Of a stretch of DNA of 64,000 nucleotides, positions 34,801 to 43,829 are shown in pieces. Under the pieces are notes generated by a model. That model was not told the origin of the DNA. It made no database searches and saw only the letters and a program-made list of their open reading frames with translations. The translations under genes were made by a program, and so were the position numbers. Numbering within the stretch: the first letter of the stretch is position 1; every line of letters starts with the position of its first letter. Location: the NCBI RefSeq assembly GCF_002278075.1, contig NZ_CP022990.1, positions 1,116,001 to 1,180,000 on the forward strand. The letters run 5' to 3'. Source of the stretch: Paraburkholderia aromaticivorans (GTDB lineage Bacteria > Pseudomonadota > Gammaproteobacteria > Burkholderiales > Burkholderiaceae).

Positions 34801-36653
34801 TCGAGGCCGAAGTCGTGAATCCATGCGGGTGTCGCGCCCAGCGCCTCGATCAGATAGGGCCGCTCCTCATCGACACGCACGCCGAGATGTTCGAGCATCG
34901 GCAGGCTGCGCGACAACGCGATCGGCAGACCCGCGCGGTACACCTTGAAGCGAAACGCACGCGGACCCGCTTCGATCGGGCGATACAGGTTCATCGCGAG
35001 CCGTTCGCTGCCTTGCACGCGTTCGATCAGTTCGATGTCGCGCACCGCCGTGCGGGCCGGATAATCGTCGCGATAGCCCGCGGGAAACGAATCCGCGTAA
35101 TGCTGCAGCAGGCGATTGCCCTGCTCTTCGCCGAACGCGTCGAGCAGTGCGTCGGCGAGATCGTCCTGCCAGCGGCGCGCGACCTGTACAAGCCGCGCTT
35201 CCAGCTCGCGCGTATCGACATTGGGCATGCCGCCCGGCTTTGCATGCACGACGAAGTGAATGCGCGCCAGCGTCGACTCCGAAAGCAGCGGCGTGAACTC
35301 CACGCTCTCGCCGTTGAATGCGTCAGCCAGCAGATTGGCGATACGCTGCCGCAAATCGGTGTTGTATTTGTCGCGCGGCACGAACACGAGGCACGACACG
35401 AAACGGTCGAAGCGGTCTCGCCGCACGAACAGGCGGGTGCGCTGATGCTCCTGCAAGCGCAGCACGCCTAGCGCGGTGTCGTAGAGCTGATTCTCTTCGG
35501 CCTGAAAAAGCTCGTCGCGCGGATAGGTTTCGAGCACCGTGACAAGCGATTTCGCGAGATGCCCCTTCGCGAGAAATCCCGCGCGCCGCACGATATTCGC
35601 GCACTTGCGCCGCACGATCGGAATCTCCGAGGCCGACACGAAATACGCCGTGGACGTATAGAGACCGATGAAACGCCGCTCGCCGGTCACCTTGCCGTCC
35701 GGCCCGGTCAGCTTGATGCCGACATAGTCCAGATAGCCCGGCCGGTGCACGGTGGCCCGGGAATTGGCCTTGGTGAGAAAGATCGGCGACGAAGCGGAAA
35801 TGATCTCGACCGCGGCCGGCGGCAAGGGCGTGACCTCGGCGGCGCCGACAGGGCGCAGCGCATCGCGCAGAATGCCCAGGCCCGAGCCCGGCACCGCGCG
35901 CAATCCGTAGCCGATATCGTGCTGCACCAGTTCGTAATCGCGCTGACCGAGAAAGGTGAAATGATCGGCCACCATCCATTCGAGAAACGCGCGCGCTTCC
36001 AGACCTTCGGGCCCCGCCTCACCGGCTTTCATGCCTTTGATCGTGGCGCGCGCGAGTTCGACGATCTTCGGCCAGTCTTCCACCGCCGCCCGCACGTCGC
36101 GCAATACGCGGGCGATGTCGTCGCGCAGCGCATCGAGCTTTGCGGCATCGCCGCAACGGTCCACCTCGAAGTGGATGAACGAAGTCAGGTGCGAACGCGA
36201 GTCCGTGGCTTCTTCGGCGCCCTGGCTCACGCGCGCGATACTGCCGTCGGGCGCACGCCAGATGCGAAACACCGGATGCACGACGGAATGCAGCGCGAGG
36301 CCATGCCGGTTGACCGCCATCGACACCGAATCGACCAGAAACGGCATGTCGTCATTGACGATTTCGATCACCGTGTGATCGGAGTGCCAGCCGTGCTGCT
36401 CGAGAATCGGGTTATAGACGCGCAGCCGTTCGCCGCCCGCTACGAAGCGCTGCGCGGTCTGCCAGTGCGCAAGCGCCGCGCCGTAGAGATCGGCGATCGA
36501 GCGGCTTTGCAGATCGTCGGCGTCGACGAAATCGTAGTAGTGCCGCAGAAAAGGCTCGACGACCTTGAAGGTGGGTTCGGGCAGGCGTCCCCGCGCGAAT
36601 TCGACGACATCGTTCAGCAAGTGCGTGACAGCTTCTTCGTTCTTTGCTTGCAT
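31812..36653 (-). CDS. NAD-specific glutamate dehydrogenase, large (180-kDa) class
   Basis: A 1613-residue enzyme of the large bacterial GDH family. It has a long N-terminal regulatory region (with ACT-like parts), then the catalytic core around [32 protein letters not shown], and the nucleotide-binding region [20 protein letters not shown], then a long helical C-terminal domain. It converts glutamate to 2-oxoglutarate and ammonia with NAD+, mainly for catabolism of glutamate and arginine. GGGGAG precedes the ATG at 36653. An insertion sequence lies 108 bp upstream of the start, so part of the original promoter region may be displaced. Confidence 0.95.
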   Translation of the reverse strand: [1613 protein letters not shown]

Positions 36654-36761
36654 GATCAACTCCCCGGCTGGCGGCAATGGCGAGTATGGCTTGATTCGCA
36701 TGCATCGTCTGAAGGGGAATTATGCACCTGCCGACCACTATGCGAAGGATGACCGCACTTA

Positions 36762-37674
36762 GAAGCTGTTGCGAAATTAAGTTCTGGGGCTGTTAACTTT
36801 TCTGGCTTGGTGTTAACTTTCTGTCTTGTTTTGCCTGACAGGAAGCGATGTCTAAAGAACTCATAGACGACGAACTGTGGTCACTCATCGAACCACTTCT
36901 GCCTGCGCGAGCACCTCGCAATCGGCAATATGCCGGGCGCAAGCCAACACCCGACCGCGCTGTACTGACGGGCATCGTGTTCGTACTGCGCTCAGGCATT
37001 GCGTGGAATCTCCTGCCGCAGGAGATGGGGTGCGGCTCAGGCACTGCCTGTTGGCGACGGCTCGTCGCATGGCAGGAAGCAGGCGTCTGGCAACGCATCC
37101 ACGAAACGCTGCTGGCCGAACTGCGTCGTCGTGGCGAAATCGATTTGTCGCGCGCGCTCGTGGACAGTTCATCGATTCGCGCCGTGCTGGCGGGAAAAAA
37201 ACCGGCCCGAATCCCACGGACCGGCGCAAGCTCGGCAGCAAACACCACCTCATCGTCGACGCGCAAGGCATCCCGCTCGCGGTCATCCTGAGTGCAGCGA
37301 ACCGCCACGACATTACCCAACTCGATGCGCTGGTTGAGGCAATTCCGCACATCAGAGGCAAGCGGGGGCACCCCTTGCATAAACCACAAATCGTTCAGGG
37401 CGACCGGGGCTACAGTTCCGAACCACATCGGCAACGTTTGAGAGAACGCGGCATCACGCCGGTGCTCGCAAAAATTGGCTCGCCCCATGGAAGTGGTCTC
37501 GGCAAAACGCGCTGGCCAGTCGAGCGTTCGATTGCATGGCTTCACTCGTTTCGACGCCTGAAAATTCGCTACGAACGTTATGCCCATATCCATGAAGCCT
37601 TCCTCTCTCTGGCTTGTGCCTTAATTTGCTGGACACGTCTCAAGCCAATGTTTAACTAATTTCGCAACAGCTTC
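36762..37674 (+). mobile_element. Intact IS5-family (IS1031-like) insertion sequence
   Basis: A 913-bp element with perfect 18-bp terminal inverted repeats, GAAGCTGTTGCGAAATTA at 36762-36779 and its complement at 37657-37674. It is flanked by TTA on both sides (36759-36761 and 37675-37677), which fits the 3-bp TNA target duplication of the IS1031 group. It carries one transposase in two overlapping frames. A direct repeat of TGTTAACTTT(T)CTG (36791 and 36811) lies between the left end and the transposase. Perfect ends and duplications suggest a fairly recent insertion. Confidence 0.93.
36848..37659 (+). CDS. IS5-family DDE transposase (programmed -1 frameshift)
   Basis: The transposase is split over two frames. 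Frame 1 (36848-37291) encodes the N-terminal part, MSKELIDDELWSLIEPLLPA to the first catalytic Asp region (RALVDSSSIRAVLAGKK). At a run of seven As (37195-37201, GGGAAAAAAACC) a -1 slip enters the second frame, with LGSKHHLIVDAQGIPLAVIL, the second Asp (VQGDRGYSSE) and the Glu (WPVERSIAWLH), giving about 270 residues. All catalytic residues survive, so the element may still be active. AGGAAG precedes the ATG; the stop codon lies inside the right inverted repeat. A simple frameshift mutation is the alternative, but A7 slippage is typical of this group. Confidence 0.9.
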
Positions 37675-37724
37675 TTAGGTTATACCCGCTGCCGCCTGCC
37701 GCGCCGCAAAGTCGGCGCCGCTAT

Positions 37725-38525
37725 TCAAAGCACGGAGCCGGGAACCGCATGCTCCTCGCCGAGCCATGCGCGGACCTGCTCGCTGGTCCACACGGGGTCG
37801 TCGTGCGGCAGGTCGTGGCCGGCCCACGGATGCTCCAGGTGCAAAGCGCCCCACGCCGCCGCGAGCCGGGCCGAACACACCGGGTCGACCAGTTTGTCGG
37901 CGCGCGAGGAAAGAATCAGCAACGGGCATTCGGGTCTCGACGCGCCCGCGGTAAAACGTGCCGCGGCCCAGAGCTGCCGTAACGCGTTGCCGCGGCTCAC
38001 GGGCGCGCTGCGGCGAATCCGGCTCCAGGCGTCGAGATCGTCGCCCAGCGTCTCCACGTTATTGCAGGTCAGCCGATGAATGCCGTGTTCCGCGCGCGGC
38101 GCGTCGCGCCAGTGCGCGGCCACGCCCAGCAGGCCCGGCCATGCCGAAGGGCGCAAGCGCTCCTGCATCCGGCTGACCGGCCGCATGCTGGTATTGATCA
38201 GCACCAGCCGTTCGATCTCGTAGGGATGCCGTTGCGCCCAGTCGGTCGCCACCATGCCGCCGAGCGACATCGCCAGCACGCAATACGGGCCCGGCATGCC
38301 GCTTTGCACAGCAGCATGGCGCACGAAGCCGACCATGTCGGCGACCGCCGACGGCGCGCGCAAATGCGCGAACGCGCCGTTGCCCGGCAGATCGAGCGGC
38401 AGCAGCCGGGCGGGCGCGCCCGTTTGATACGGCGGCTGGTTGACCGCTGCGTGCAGCAAGCCGGGCAAGCGCCCCCAGTGGCGGATTTCGCGCGTGAGTC
38501 CGCGCAGCAGAATCCACGTGCTCAT
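37725..38525 (-). CDS. Alpha/beta hydrolase
   Basis: A 266-residue alpha/beta hydrolase fold protein. It begins STWILLRGLTREIRHWGRLP and has the nucleophile elbow AMSLGG with Ser87. The acid is probably in LLILSSRADKLVDP and the His in WAGHDLPHDDP. It may hydrolyse esters or related bonds; the substrate is unknown. Its ATG overlaps the stop of the M14 peptidase gene (ATGA), so the two are coupled. A much longer open frame continues upstream antisense-like through the peptidase gene and is rejected. The IS element lies 50 bp beyond its 3' end. Confidence 0.85.
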   Translation of the reverse strand: MSTWILLRGLTREIRHWGRLPGLLHAAVNQPPYQTGAPARLLPLDLPGNGAFAHLRAPSAVADMVGFVRHAAVQSGMPGPYCVLAMSLGGMVATDWAQRHPYEIERLVLINTSMRPVSRMQERLRPSAWPGLLGVAAHWRDAPRAEHGIHRLTCNNVETLGDDLDAWSRIRRSAPVSRGNALRQLWAAARFTAGASRPECPLLILSSRADKLVDPVCSARLAAAWGALHLEHPWAGHDLPHDDPVWTSEQVRAWLGEEHAVPGSVL

Positions 38526-39556
38526 AGGCTTTCCGGTTTGTACCAATGGTCGATCGCGCTTTGCAGCAATTGCTCGCGACGATTGCCTTGCGGCAGCCAG
38601 CGTTGCGACGAAAAGGCCGCGCGCGCCAGAAAGTCGAGCAGGTTGGCGTGACGCCGCAGCACGCGCGCGGTGCGATGCGCCTTGACCGGATTGAACATGC
38701 CCTGACGCGAAAACAACTGCCGCGGGTTCTTCTTGATCCACAGCCACGAGCCGAGTTCGAGGGTCATCGGCAAAAAGACGTTGGACGCGGGCGCGCGGTC
38801 GTACGCGAAATCCCACAGGTCGCCATGCAATAGATATTGATGGCTTTGCGGTTCGAACGCGTAGCCGTGATGAGGATGGGCGCGCTCGAACATGGTCTTC
38901 AGCACGTACATTTCCGGCAAATGCGGCATCAGCTTGCGCGTGCGCGCGTAGGGAAACCAGATGCTGTCGCTCCAGCCGTAGCCCGAATGGCAATCGAGCG
39001 CAATGCTCAATGGCCGCGCGGCCAGCTCGGTTGCAACCACGTGTAGCAGCGCGGCAGCCTCGGGTTCCATCGGCGCCCCGGCGCGGCCGCGATACCACGG
39101 CAGCCAGGCGCCCACGCGCTGACCGCCCGCCAGCAGCGGCACGCGTTCGTCCGCGTTCTGCGGCGCGTTGCGCATCAGATCGACGCCGTTGGGGTTGGCG
39201 CGCGTGGCCGCCCACATGCCGCCCGGGTTGACGATCGGCATAAAGATCAGACGAATCGACTGCAATTGACGCACCAGCAGCTCGTCCCACTCGAGCCGCG
39301 CGAGCAGCGCGCGCATGTAGTCGAGGACGAGTTGCGAGCCGATTCGCTCGAGCCCGTGAATGCCGCCGAAAAAGCCGATTGCCGGCGCCTGCGGGTCGGT
39401 AGAGCCGATGCTTGCGGTTTGAACGGCAAATCGCCGGCCGCGCACCGTCGTCTCGCAGACCGTGCGGATCGCGAAGCTCGCGCTGCCCTGATCGAGGATC
39501 GCCTTGAGATCTTCGTACTCCGCAAAACTGTCGGGAAGGAAGCTCAGAGGCTGCAT
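38522..39556 (-). CDS. M14 family zinc carboxypeptidase-like protein
   Basis: A 344-residue protein with the zinc site of M14 peptidases: H67 and E70 (GGIHGLERIG) and H190 (ALDCHSGYG). The catalytic Glu is probably E267 (MTLELGS). No signal peptide is visible, so it is likely cytoplasmic and may trim peptides or act on a small amide. It overlaps the alpha/beta hydrolase gene by 4 bp. I choose the ATG at 39556; a TTG 25 codons earlier adds sequence without family character. It is divergent from phnC. Confidence 0.87.
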   Translation of the reverse strand: MQPLSFLPDSFAEYEDLKAILDQGSASFAIRTVCETTVRGRRFAVQTASIGSTDPQAPAIGFFGGIHGLERIGSQLVLDYMRALLARLEWDELLVRQLQSIRLIFMPIVNPGGMWAATRANPNGVDLMRNAPQNADERVPLLAGGQRVGAWLPWYRGRAGAPMEPEAAALLHVVATELAARPLSIALDCHSGYGWSDSIWFPYARTRKLMPHLPEMYVLKTMFERAHPHHGYAFEPQSHQYLLHGDLWDFAYDRAPASNVFLPMTLELGSWLWIKKNPRQLFSRQGMFNPVKAHRTARVLRRHANLLDFLARAAFSSQRWLPQGNRREQLLQSAIDHWYKPESL

Positions 39557-39743
39557 GACGACGTCGAAAGGAATCGCAAGGTTATTGGGGACGGCACACC
39601 GATTGACGCAATATAGCCTGGCGCGGAGCAATCATGCTGAAGCGGCGTGAATGCAGCCGGATCGTGTCACACGCATGACATTTTTCACGCCGGCGAATGA
39701 CTTCGCTCTGCCTTTCAGGCGACGCAAAGGAGACACGTGAAGA

Positions 39744-39759
39744 TATAGTCGTCTAGACG
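39744..39759 (+). promoter_or_regulatory. Candidate promoter/operator of phnCDE
   Basis: A TATAGT (-10-like, 39744-39749) is directly followed by the perfect palindrome CGTCTAGACG (39750-39759), about 90 bp upstream of phnC. A palindrome with CTAG at its centre overlapping a transcription start resembles operators of GntR/PhnF-type phosphonate regulators. Further upstream TGTCA-N6-TGACA (39665-39680) could be a PhoB-type or other site. All binding is inferred. Confidence 0.4.
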
Positions 39760-39847
39760 TTGCGATGCCTTCACTCAACCGTCACAGACGCTTCCTAGAA
39801 TGAGCCCCACACATGCCGGCAGTGGCCGGATGCATCAAGGGGTGCTT

Positions 39848-40756
39848 ATGGACGCAATTCGGGAAGCAATCCGTATCGAACGGTTGAGCAAGACGTTCAG
39901 CAACGGCCGAAAGGCGCTGGACGAAATCGATCTGCGTGTCGAGCCGGGCGAGATGGTTGCGTTGATCGGCGCTTCGGGTTCGGGCAAGTCGACGCTGCTG
40001 CGCCATATCGCCGGCTTCACGGCGTCGGATGCGCAACCGTCGCAGATCGCGATCCTGGGCCGGCCGATTCAGCAGAACGGCCGCATCGTGCGGGAAGTGC
40101 GCAGCATTCGCCGCGATATCGGCTTCGTGTTCCAGCAATTCAATCTGGTGAACCGCCTCTCCGTGGAAAGCAACGTGCTGATCGGTGCGCTAGCGCGGCT
40201 GCCCTGGTGGCGCCGTCTCAGCGGGCGCTTCCCGCGTGCCGAGCGGGCGTTGTCGATGGCCGCGTTGAACGAAGTCGGCATCGGCGAACATGCTCGCGAA
40301 CGCGCCGCCAACCTCTCCGGCGGGCAGCAGCAGCGCGCGGCGCTCGCCCGTGCATTGGTGCAGCGCGCGCGTATTGTGCTCGCCGATGAACCGATTGCCT
40401 CGCTCGATCCCGAGTCGTCGCGCCGCGTGATGGAGATGCTGCGCACGCTGAACATCGAGCATCGCCTCACGGTGCTGGTGTCGCTGCATCAGGTCGACAT
40501 CGCGATGCAGTATTGTCCGCGCACGGTTGCGCTGCGCCGCGGCAAGGTGGTCTACGACGGTCCCTCCGCCGCGCTCACGCCGGCGCTGCTCAAGGCGCTC
40601 TACGGCGACGATGCCCGCGAACTGCTCGATGAAGCCGCCGGGAGCCCGGACGACAACAGCGAGGCCAAAACCGTTGCCGGCAACCTGCCGCTTCAGGACG
40701 CCGCGCCCGCCGCGGGCCGCTACGCGTTCGCTCTCAACCCGGCGCACTCGAACTGA
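39848..40756 (+). CDS. phnC: PhnC, phosphonate ABC transporter ATPase
   Basis: A 302-residue ABC ATPase. Walker [10 protein letters not shown] is at 41-49, the signature LSGGQQQR is followed by Walker [16 protein letters not shown]. Adjacent phnD and phnE identify it as PhnC. It energises import of phosphonates or phosphate/phosphite esters. A C-terminal tail of about 35 residues is not conserved. AAGGGG precedes the ATG at 39848; a start 16 codons earlier is less likely. No C-P lyase genes are in this window. Confidence 0.92.
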   Translation: MDAIREAIRIERLSKTFSNGRKALDEIDLRVEPGEMVALIGASGSGKSTLLRHIAGFTASDAQPSQIAILGRPIQQNGRIVREVRSIRRDIGFVFQQFNLVNRLSVESNVLIGALARLPWWRRLSGRFPRAERALSMAALNEVGIGEHARERAANLSGGQQQRAALARALVQRARIVLADEPIASLDPESSRRVMEMLRTLNIEHRLTVLVSLHQVDIAMQYCPRTVALRRGKVVYDGPSAALTPALLKALYGDDARELLDEAAGSPDDNSEAKTVAGNLPLQDAAPAAGRYAFALNPAHSN

Positions 40757-40797
40757 GCGCGCCTCACCCTTCTGCTAACTCAACCGGGTCTCAAACA

Positions 40798-41775
40798 ATG
40801 AAATTCCTGCGTTCGTTGATCACGCTGGCCGTCGGCGCGGCTGCTTTCGCCGGTGCCGCCACCGCGCACGCCGAGGACATCAACCTCGGCATCATTTCGA
40901 CCGATTCGTCTTCGGTGCTAAAACAGCGCTGGGAGCCGTTGATTCAGGACATGAACAAGCAAACCGGCCTGAACGTCAAAGCTTTCTTCGCGACGGACTA
41001 CGCCGGCATTATCGAAGGCATGCGCTTTAGCAAGGTACAGGTCGGTTATTTCGGCAATGCGTCGGCCATCGAGGCAGTGGACCGCTCGCAAGGTGAAGTG
41101 TTTGCAAAGATCCAGTACGCGAACGGCGACGCCGGTTACTACTCGGTGCTGATCACCAACGTGAACAGCCGCTTCAAGACGCTCGACGACGTGTTCAGGA
41201 ATACGAAGGACGTCACGCTCGGCTTCGGCGATCCAAACTCCACTTCGGGCACGCTGATTCCCGGTTATTACCTGTTCGCCAAACACAATACGCCGGTCAA
41301 CACCTCGTTCAAGACCGTGCTGCCGTCGAGCCACGAAGCGAATCTGCTGGCTGTCGTGAACAACAAGATCGATATCGCGACCAACAACACCGAGATGCTC
41401 GACACGTTGAAGAAAGAGCATCCGGACAAGTTCGCGCAGGTGCGTGTGCTGTGGAAGTCGCCGCTGATTCCGTCGGACCCGCTGGTGTGGCGCAAGGATC
41501 TGCCGCAAGCCACCAAGGACAAGCTGCGCAACTTCTTCCTGAACTACGCGAAGACCGATCCGCACGAAAAGGCGGTGATGGCGGCGATCACCGGTTACGG
41601 CGGCTTCGCTGCGTCGGCGGACGCGCAGTTGCTGCCGATCCGCCAGGTCGCGTTGTTCCAGCAGAAGCAGAAGATCGAGAGCGACGCGCATCTCTCCGAC
41701 GACGATCGCAAGACCCAGCTGGCCGCGCTCGACGCGAAGCTGAGCGCGCTGAACACCGCGCAATCGAAGCAATGA
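40798..41775 (+). CDS. phnD: PhnD, phosphonate-binding periplasmic protein
   Basis: A 325-residue binding protein. The signal peptide ([20 protein letters not shown]) is cleaved near AHAED. PhnD features are [35 protein letters not shown] and [18 protein letters not shown], the last forming the phosphonate pocket. It delivers phosphonates to PhnE/PhnC. The stop codon overlaps the phnE start (AATGA). Confidence 0.94.
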   Translation: MKFLRSLITLAVGAAAFAGAATAHAEDINLGIISTDSSSVLKQRWEPLIQDMNKQTGLNVKAFFATDYAGIIEGMRFSKVQVGYFGNASAIEAVDRSQGEVFAKIQYANGDAGYYSVLITNVNSRFKTLDDVFRNTKDVTLGFGDPNSTSGTLIPGYYLFAKHNTPVNTSFKTVLPSSHEANLLAVVNNKIDIATNNTEMLDTLKKEHPDKFAQVRVLWKSPLIPSDPLVWRKDLPQATKDKLRNFFLNYAKTDPHEKAVMAAITGYGGFAASADAQLLPIRQVALFQQKQKIESDAHLSDDDRKTQLAALDAKLSALNTAQSKQ

Positions 41776-42614
41776 ACACGGCCGATCTGACCACGCCGCC
41801 TGCGCGCGCGAGCGAAATGCTCGCCGCGCAGGCGGCGCATCAGCCTGCGCCGGTTGCCGGCAAACGCAGCTGGCTCTCGCTGCTCGGCTGGATCGCAGTG
41901 CTCGCGGTGTTGGGCGGCGCGTGGCACGGCGCCGACATGCGGCCGCTCGATTTGCTGAGCGACTCCGGCAACATGGGCCAGTTCGCCAAAGACTTCTTTC
42001 CGCCCGACTTCGCCGAATGGCGCAGCTATCTGCACGAGATGTACGTGACGCTTTCGGTAGCGGTGTGGGGCACCGCCCTCTCACTCGTGTGCGCGGTGCC
42101 GTGCGGGCTGATGTCCGCCCACAACATCGCGCCGATGTGGGTGGTGCAGCCCATGCGCCGCATGATGGACGCGTGCCGCGCGATCAATGAAATGGTCTTT
42201 GCCATGCTGTTCATCGTGGCGGTCGGCCTCGGACCTTTTGCCGGCGTGCTGGCGCTGTGGGTGCATACCACCGGCGTGCTCGCGAAGCTGTTCGCCGAAG
42301 CGGTCGAGGCGATCGATCCGCGTCCGGCCGAAGGCGTGCGCGCCACCGGCGCAACCAGTCTCGACGAAATCGTCTACGGCGTCTTGCCCCAAGTGCTGCC
42401 GTTGTGGATCTCATACGCGTTATATCGCTTCGAATCGAACGTGCGCTCGGCGATGGTAGTCGGCATGGTCGGCGCGGGCGGCATCGGCGTGGTGTTGTAC
42501 GAAGCGATCCGCTCGTTCAACTACGCGCAGACCGCCGCTGTGATGATCCTGGTGATCGTGGTCGTGACGGTGATCGACCTCGCGTCCGCGTGGCTGCGCG
42601 AGCGCGTGACCTGA
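41772..42614 (+). CDS. phnE: PhnE, phosphonate ABC transporter permease
   Basis: A 280-residue inner membrane permease of six or so segments. The EAA loop [20 protein letters not shown] and the family hallmark [20 protein letters not shown] are visible. The ATG overlaps phnD by 4 bp; the longer in-frame extension over phnD is a shadow. It completes the phnCDE importer. A hexanucleotide repeat array begins 17 bp after the stop codon. Confidence 0.94.
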   Translation: MNTADLTTPPARASEMLAAQAAHQPAPVAGKRSWLSLLGWIAVLAVLGGAWHGADMRPLDLLSDSGNMGQFAKDFFPPDFAEWRSYLHEMYVTLSVAVWGTALSLVCAVPCGLMSAHNIAPMWVVQPMRRMMDACRAINEMVFAMLFIVAVGLGPFAGVLALWVHTTGVLAKLFAEAVEAIDPRPAEGVRATGATSLDEIVYGVLPQVLPLWISYALYRFESNVRSAMVVGMVGAGGIGVVLYEAIRSFNYAQTAAVMILVIVVVTVIDLASAWLRERVT

Positions 42615-42630
42615 GGTTGCAGGCGTAACG

Positions 42631-42708
42631 GCTGCGGCTGCGGCTGCGGTCGCGGTCGCGGTCGCGGTCGCGGTCGCGGTCGCGGTCGCGGTCGCGGTCG
42701 CGGTCGCG
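42631..42708. repeat. Hexanucleotide tandem array after phnE
   Basis: Three copies of GCTGCG are followed by ten perfect copies of GTCGCG, 78 bp in total. The uniform units suggest slippage-driven copy-number change between strains. It lies in the region between phnE and the EamA-family gene, outside coding sequence. Confidence 0.95.
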
Positions 42709-42976
42709 GTGGGAAGTTTGCCCAAGGAGCACCGCTTCGTCGACTTCTCACCCGCCTCTCAGCCCTCTCACCCGCCACCGCCGCACTGCGTTTCGATCTG
42801 CATGTCCGGCAACCCGCCGGGGCTGGCAGCGTCTCATTGACGCCACAAATCGCCGCATTTTTCCAATTAAACCCCCTCCAATCGAGTCGTCCACGCTTCT
42901 ATTGCGGCGTTCTGCTGGAATAATCACGGGCTTGCGGCCCGCAACCGGGCCTTCGCTCCCCTCTCCCCGGTCTTCG

Positions 42977-43813
42977 ATGGAAACCTTTGTCGTTTTGCTG
43001 GTGCTGCTCTCCGCCTTGCTTCACGCCACGTGGAACGCGTTTCTGCATCTTTCGGAAGATCGCGTCTGGCTGCTCGGCATGATGGCGATTCCATATATCG
43101 CCGTGAGCGCGGTCGGCGTGGTCGTGCTGCCCATGCCCGCGCCGCAGGCGTGGCCGTATATCTTCGCGTCGGTGGTGCTGGAATTCGGCTATCTGCTGGC
43201 GCTGATTCGCGCCTATAAAAGCGGCGACTTCGGCCAGATCTACCCGATTGCGCGCGGCCTTTCGCCGATGCTCGTGTTCGTCGGCGCACTGGTCTTCGCT
43301 CATGAAGCGCTCAAGCCGCTCGCCGCTGTCGGCGTGGCGCTAGTGTCGATCGGCATCGTCTCGCTGGCGTTTCGCCGCGGCATGCGCTTTTCCGGCGAGA
43401 GCGTGCCCTTCGCGCTCCTGACCGGTCTGTTCATCGCCGCGTATTCGGTGGTCGACGGAATCGGCGCGCGCGTGGCGGGCAATGGCCTGAGCTACATCAT
43501 GTGGGTCTATCTGATCTGGAATATCCCGCAGTTTCTGCTCGCCTGGCACTGGCGCGGCGGCGCGAAGGGGCTTTTCATCGGCCGCGCCGTGGTGCTCAAG
43601 GGCATTGCGTCGGGCGTGCTCGCGCTGAGCGCGTACTGCCTGATCATCGAGGCTTACCGCTATCTGCCGATCGCGATGGTCTCCGCGCTGCGCGAGATGA
43701 GTTCGATCTTCGCGGTCCTGATCGGCTGGCTGTTCATGCGCGAGCAGCTGACCACGCGGCGTATCGTTGCGTGCGCGCTGGTGACGTTGGGGGCGGTGCT
43801 GATCAGGATTTGA
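42977..43813 (+). CDS. EamA/DMT family transporter
   Basis: A 278-residue inner membrane protein with about ten membrane segments in two EamA repeats: LLSALLHATWNAFLHLSEDR and, in the second half, LREMSSIFAVLIGWLFMREQ. DMT transporters export or import metabolites such as amino acids; the substrate is unknown. It lies 16 bp from the 3' end of the convergent MocR-type gene. No clear ribosome binding site precedes the ATG at 42977, but the start fits the first membrane segment. Confidence 0.9.
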   Translation: METFVVLLVLLSALLHATWNAFLHLSEDRVWLLGMMAIPYIAVSAVGVVVLPMPAPQAWPYIFASVVLEFGYLLALIRAYKSGDFGQIYPIARGLSPMLVFVGALVFAHEALKPLAAVGVALVSIGIVSLAFRRGMRFSGESVPFALLTGLFIAAYSVVDGIGARVAGNGLSYIMWVYLIWNIPQFLLAWHWRGGAKGLFIGRAVVLKGIASGVLALSAYCLIIEAYRYLPIAMVSALREMSSIFAVLIGWLFMREQLTTRRIVACALVTLGAVLIRI

Positions 43814-43829
43814 ATCTCAGTCGCCCCCC

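Noticed and set aside
33138..35471. A 777-aa frame on the plus strand opposite the glutamate dehydrogenase
   Set aside because: Antisense shadow with His/Arg-rich composition; the minus-strand gene has clear enzyme motifs.
37725..39290. A single 521-aa protein on the minus strand covering the hydrolase and much of the peptidase gene
   Set aside because: The upstream half is an Arg-rich shadow frame of the M14 peptidase; the hydrolase has its own ATG overlapping the peptidase stop.
42631..42708. CRISPR-like repeat array
   Set aside because: The units are six bases with no spacers, so this is a microsatellite.
42420..42778. Arg-Asp or Arg-Pro repeat proteins read from the minus strand over the hexanucleotide array
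   Set aside because: These are translations of a simple-sequence repeat and have no ribosome binding site or natural sequence outside the array.
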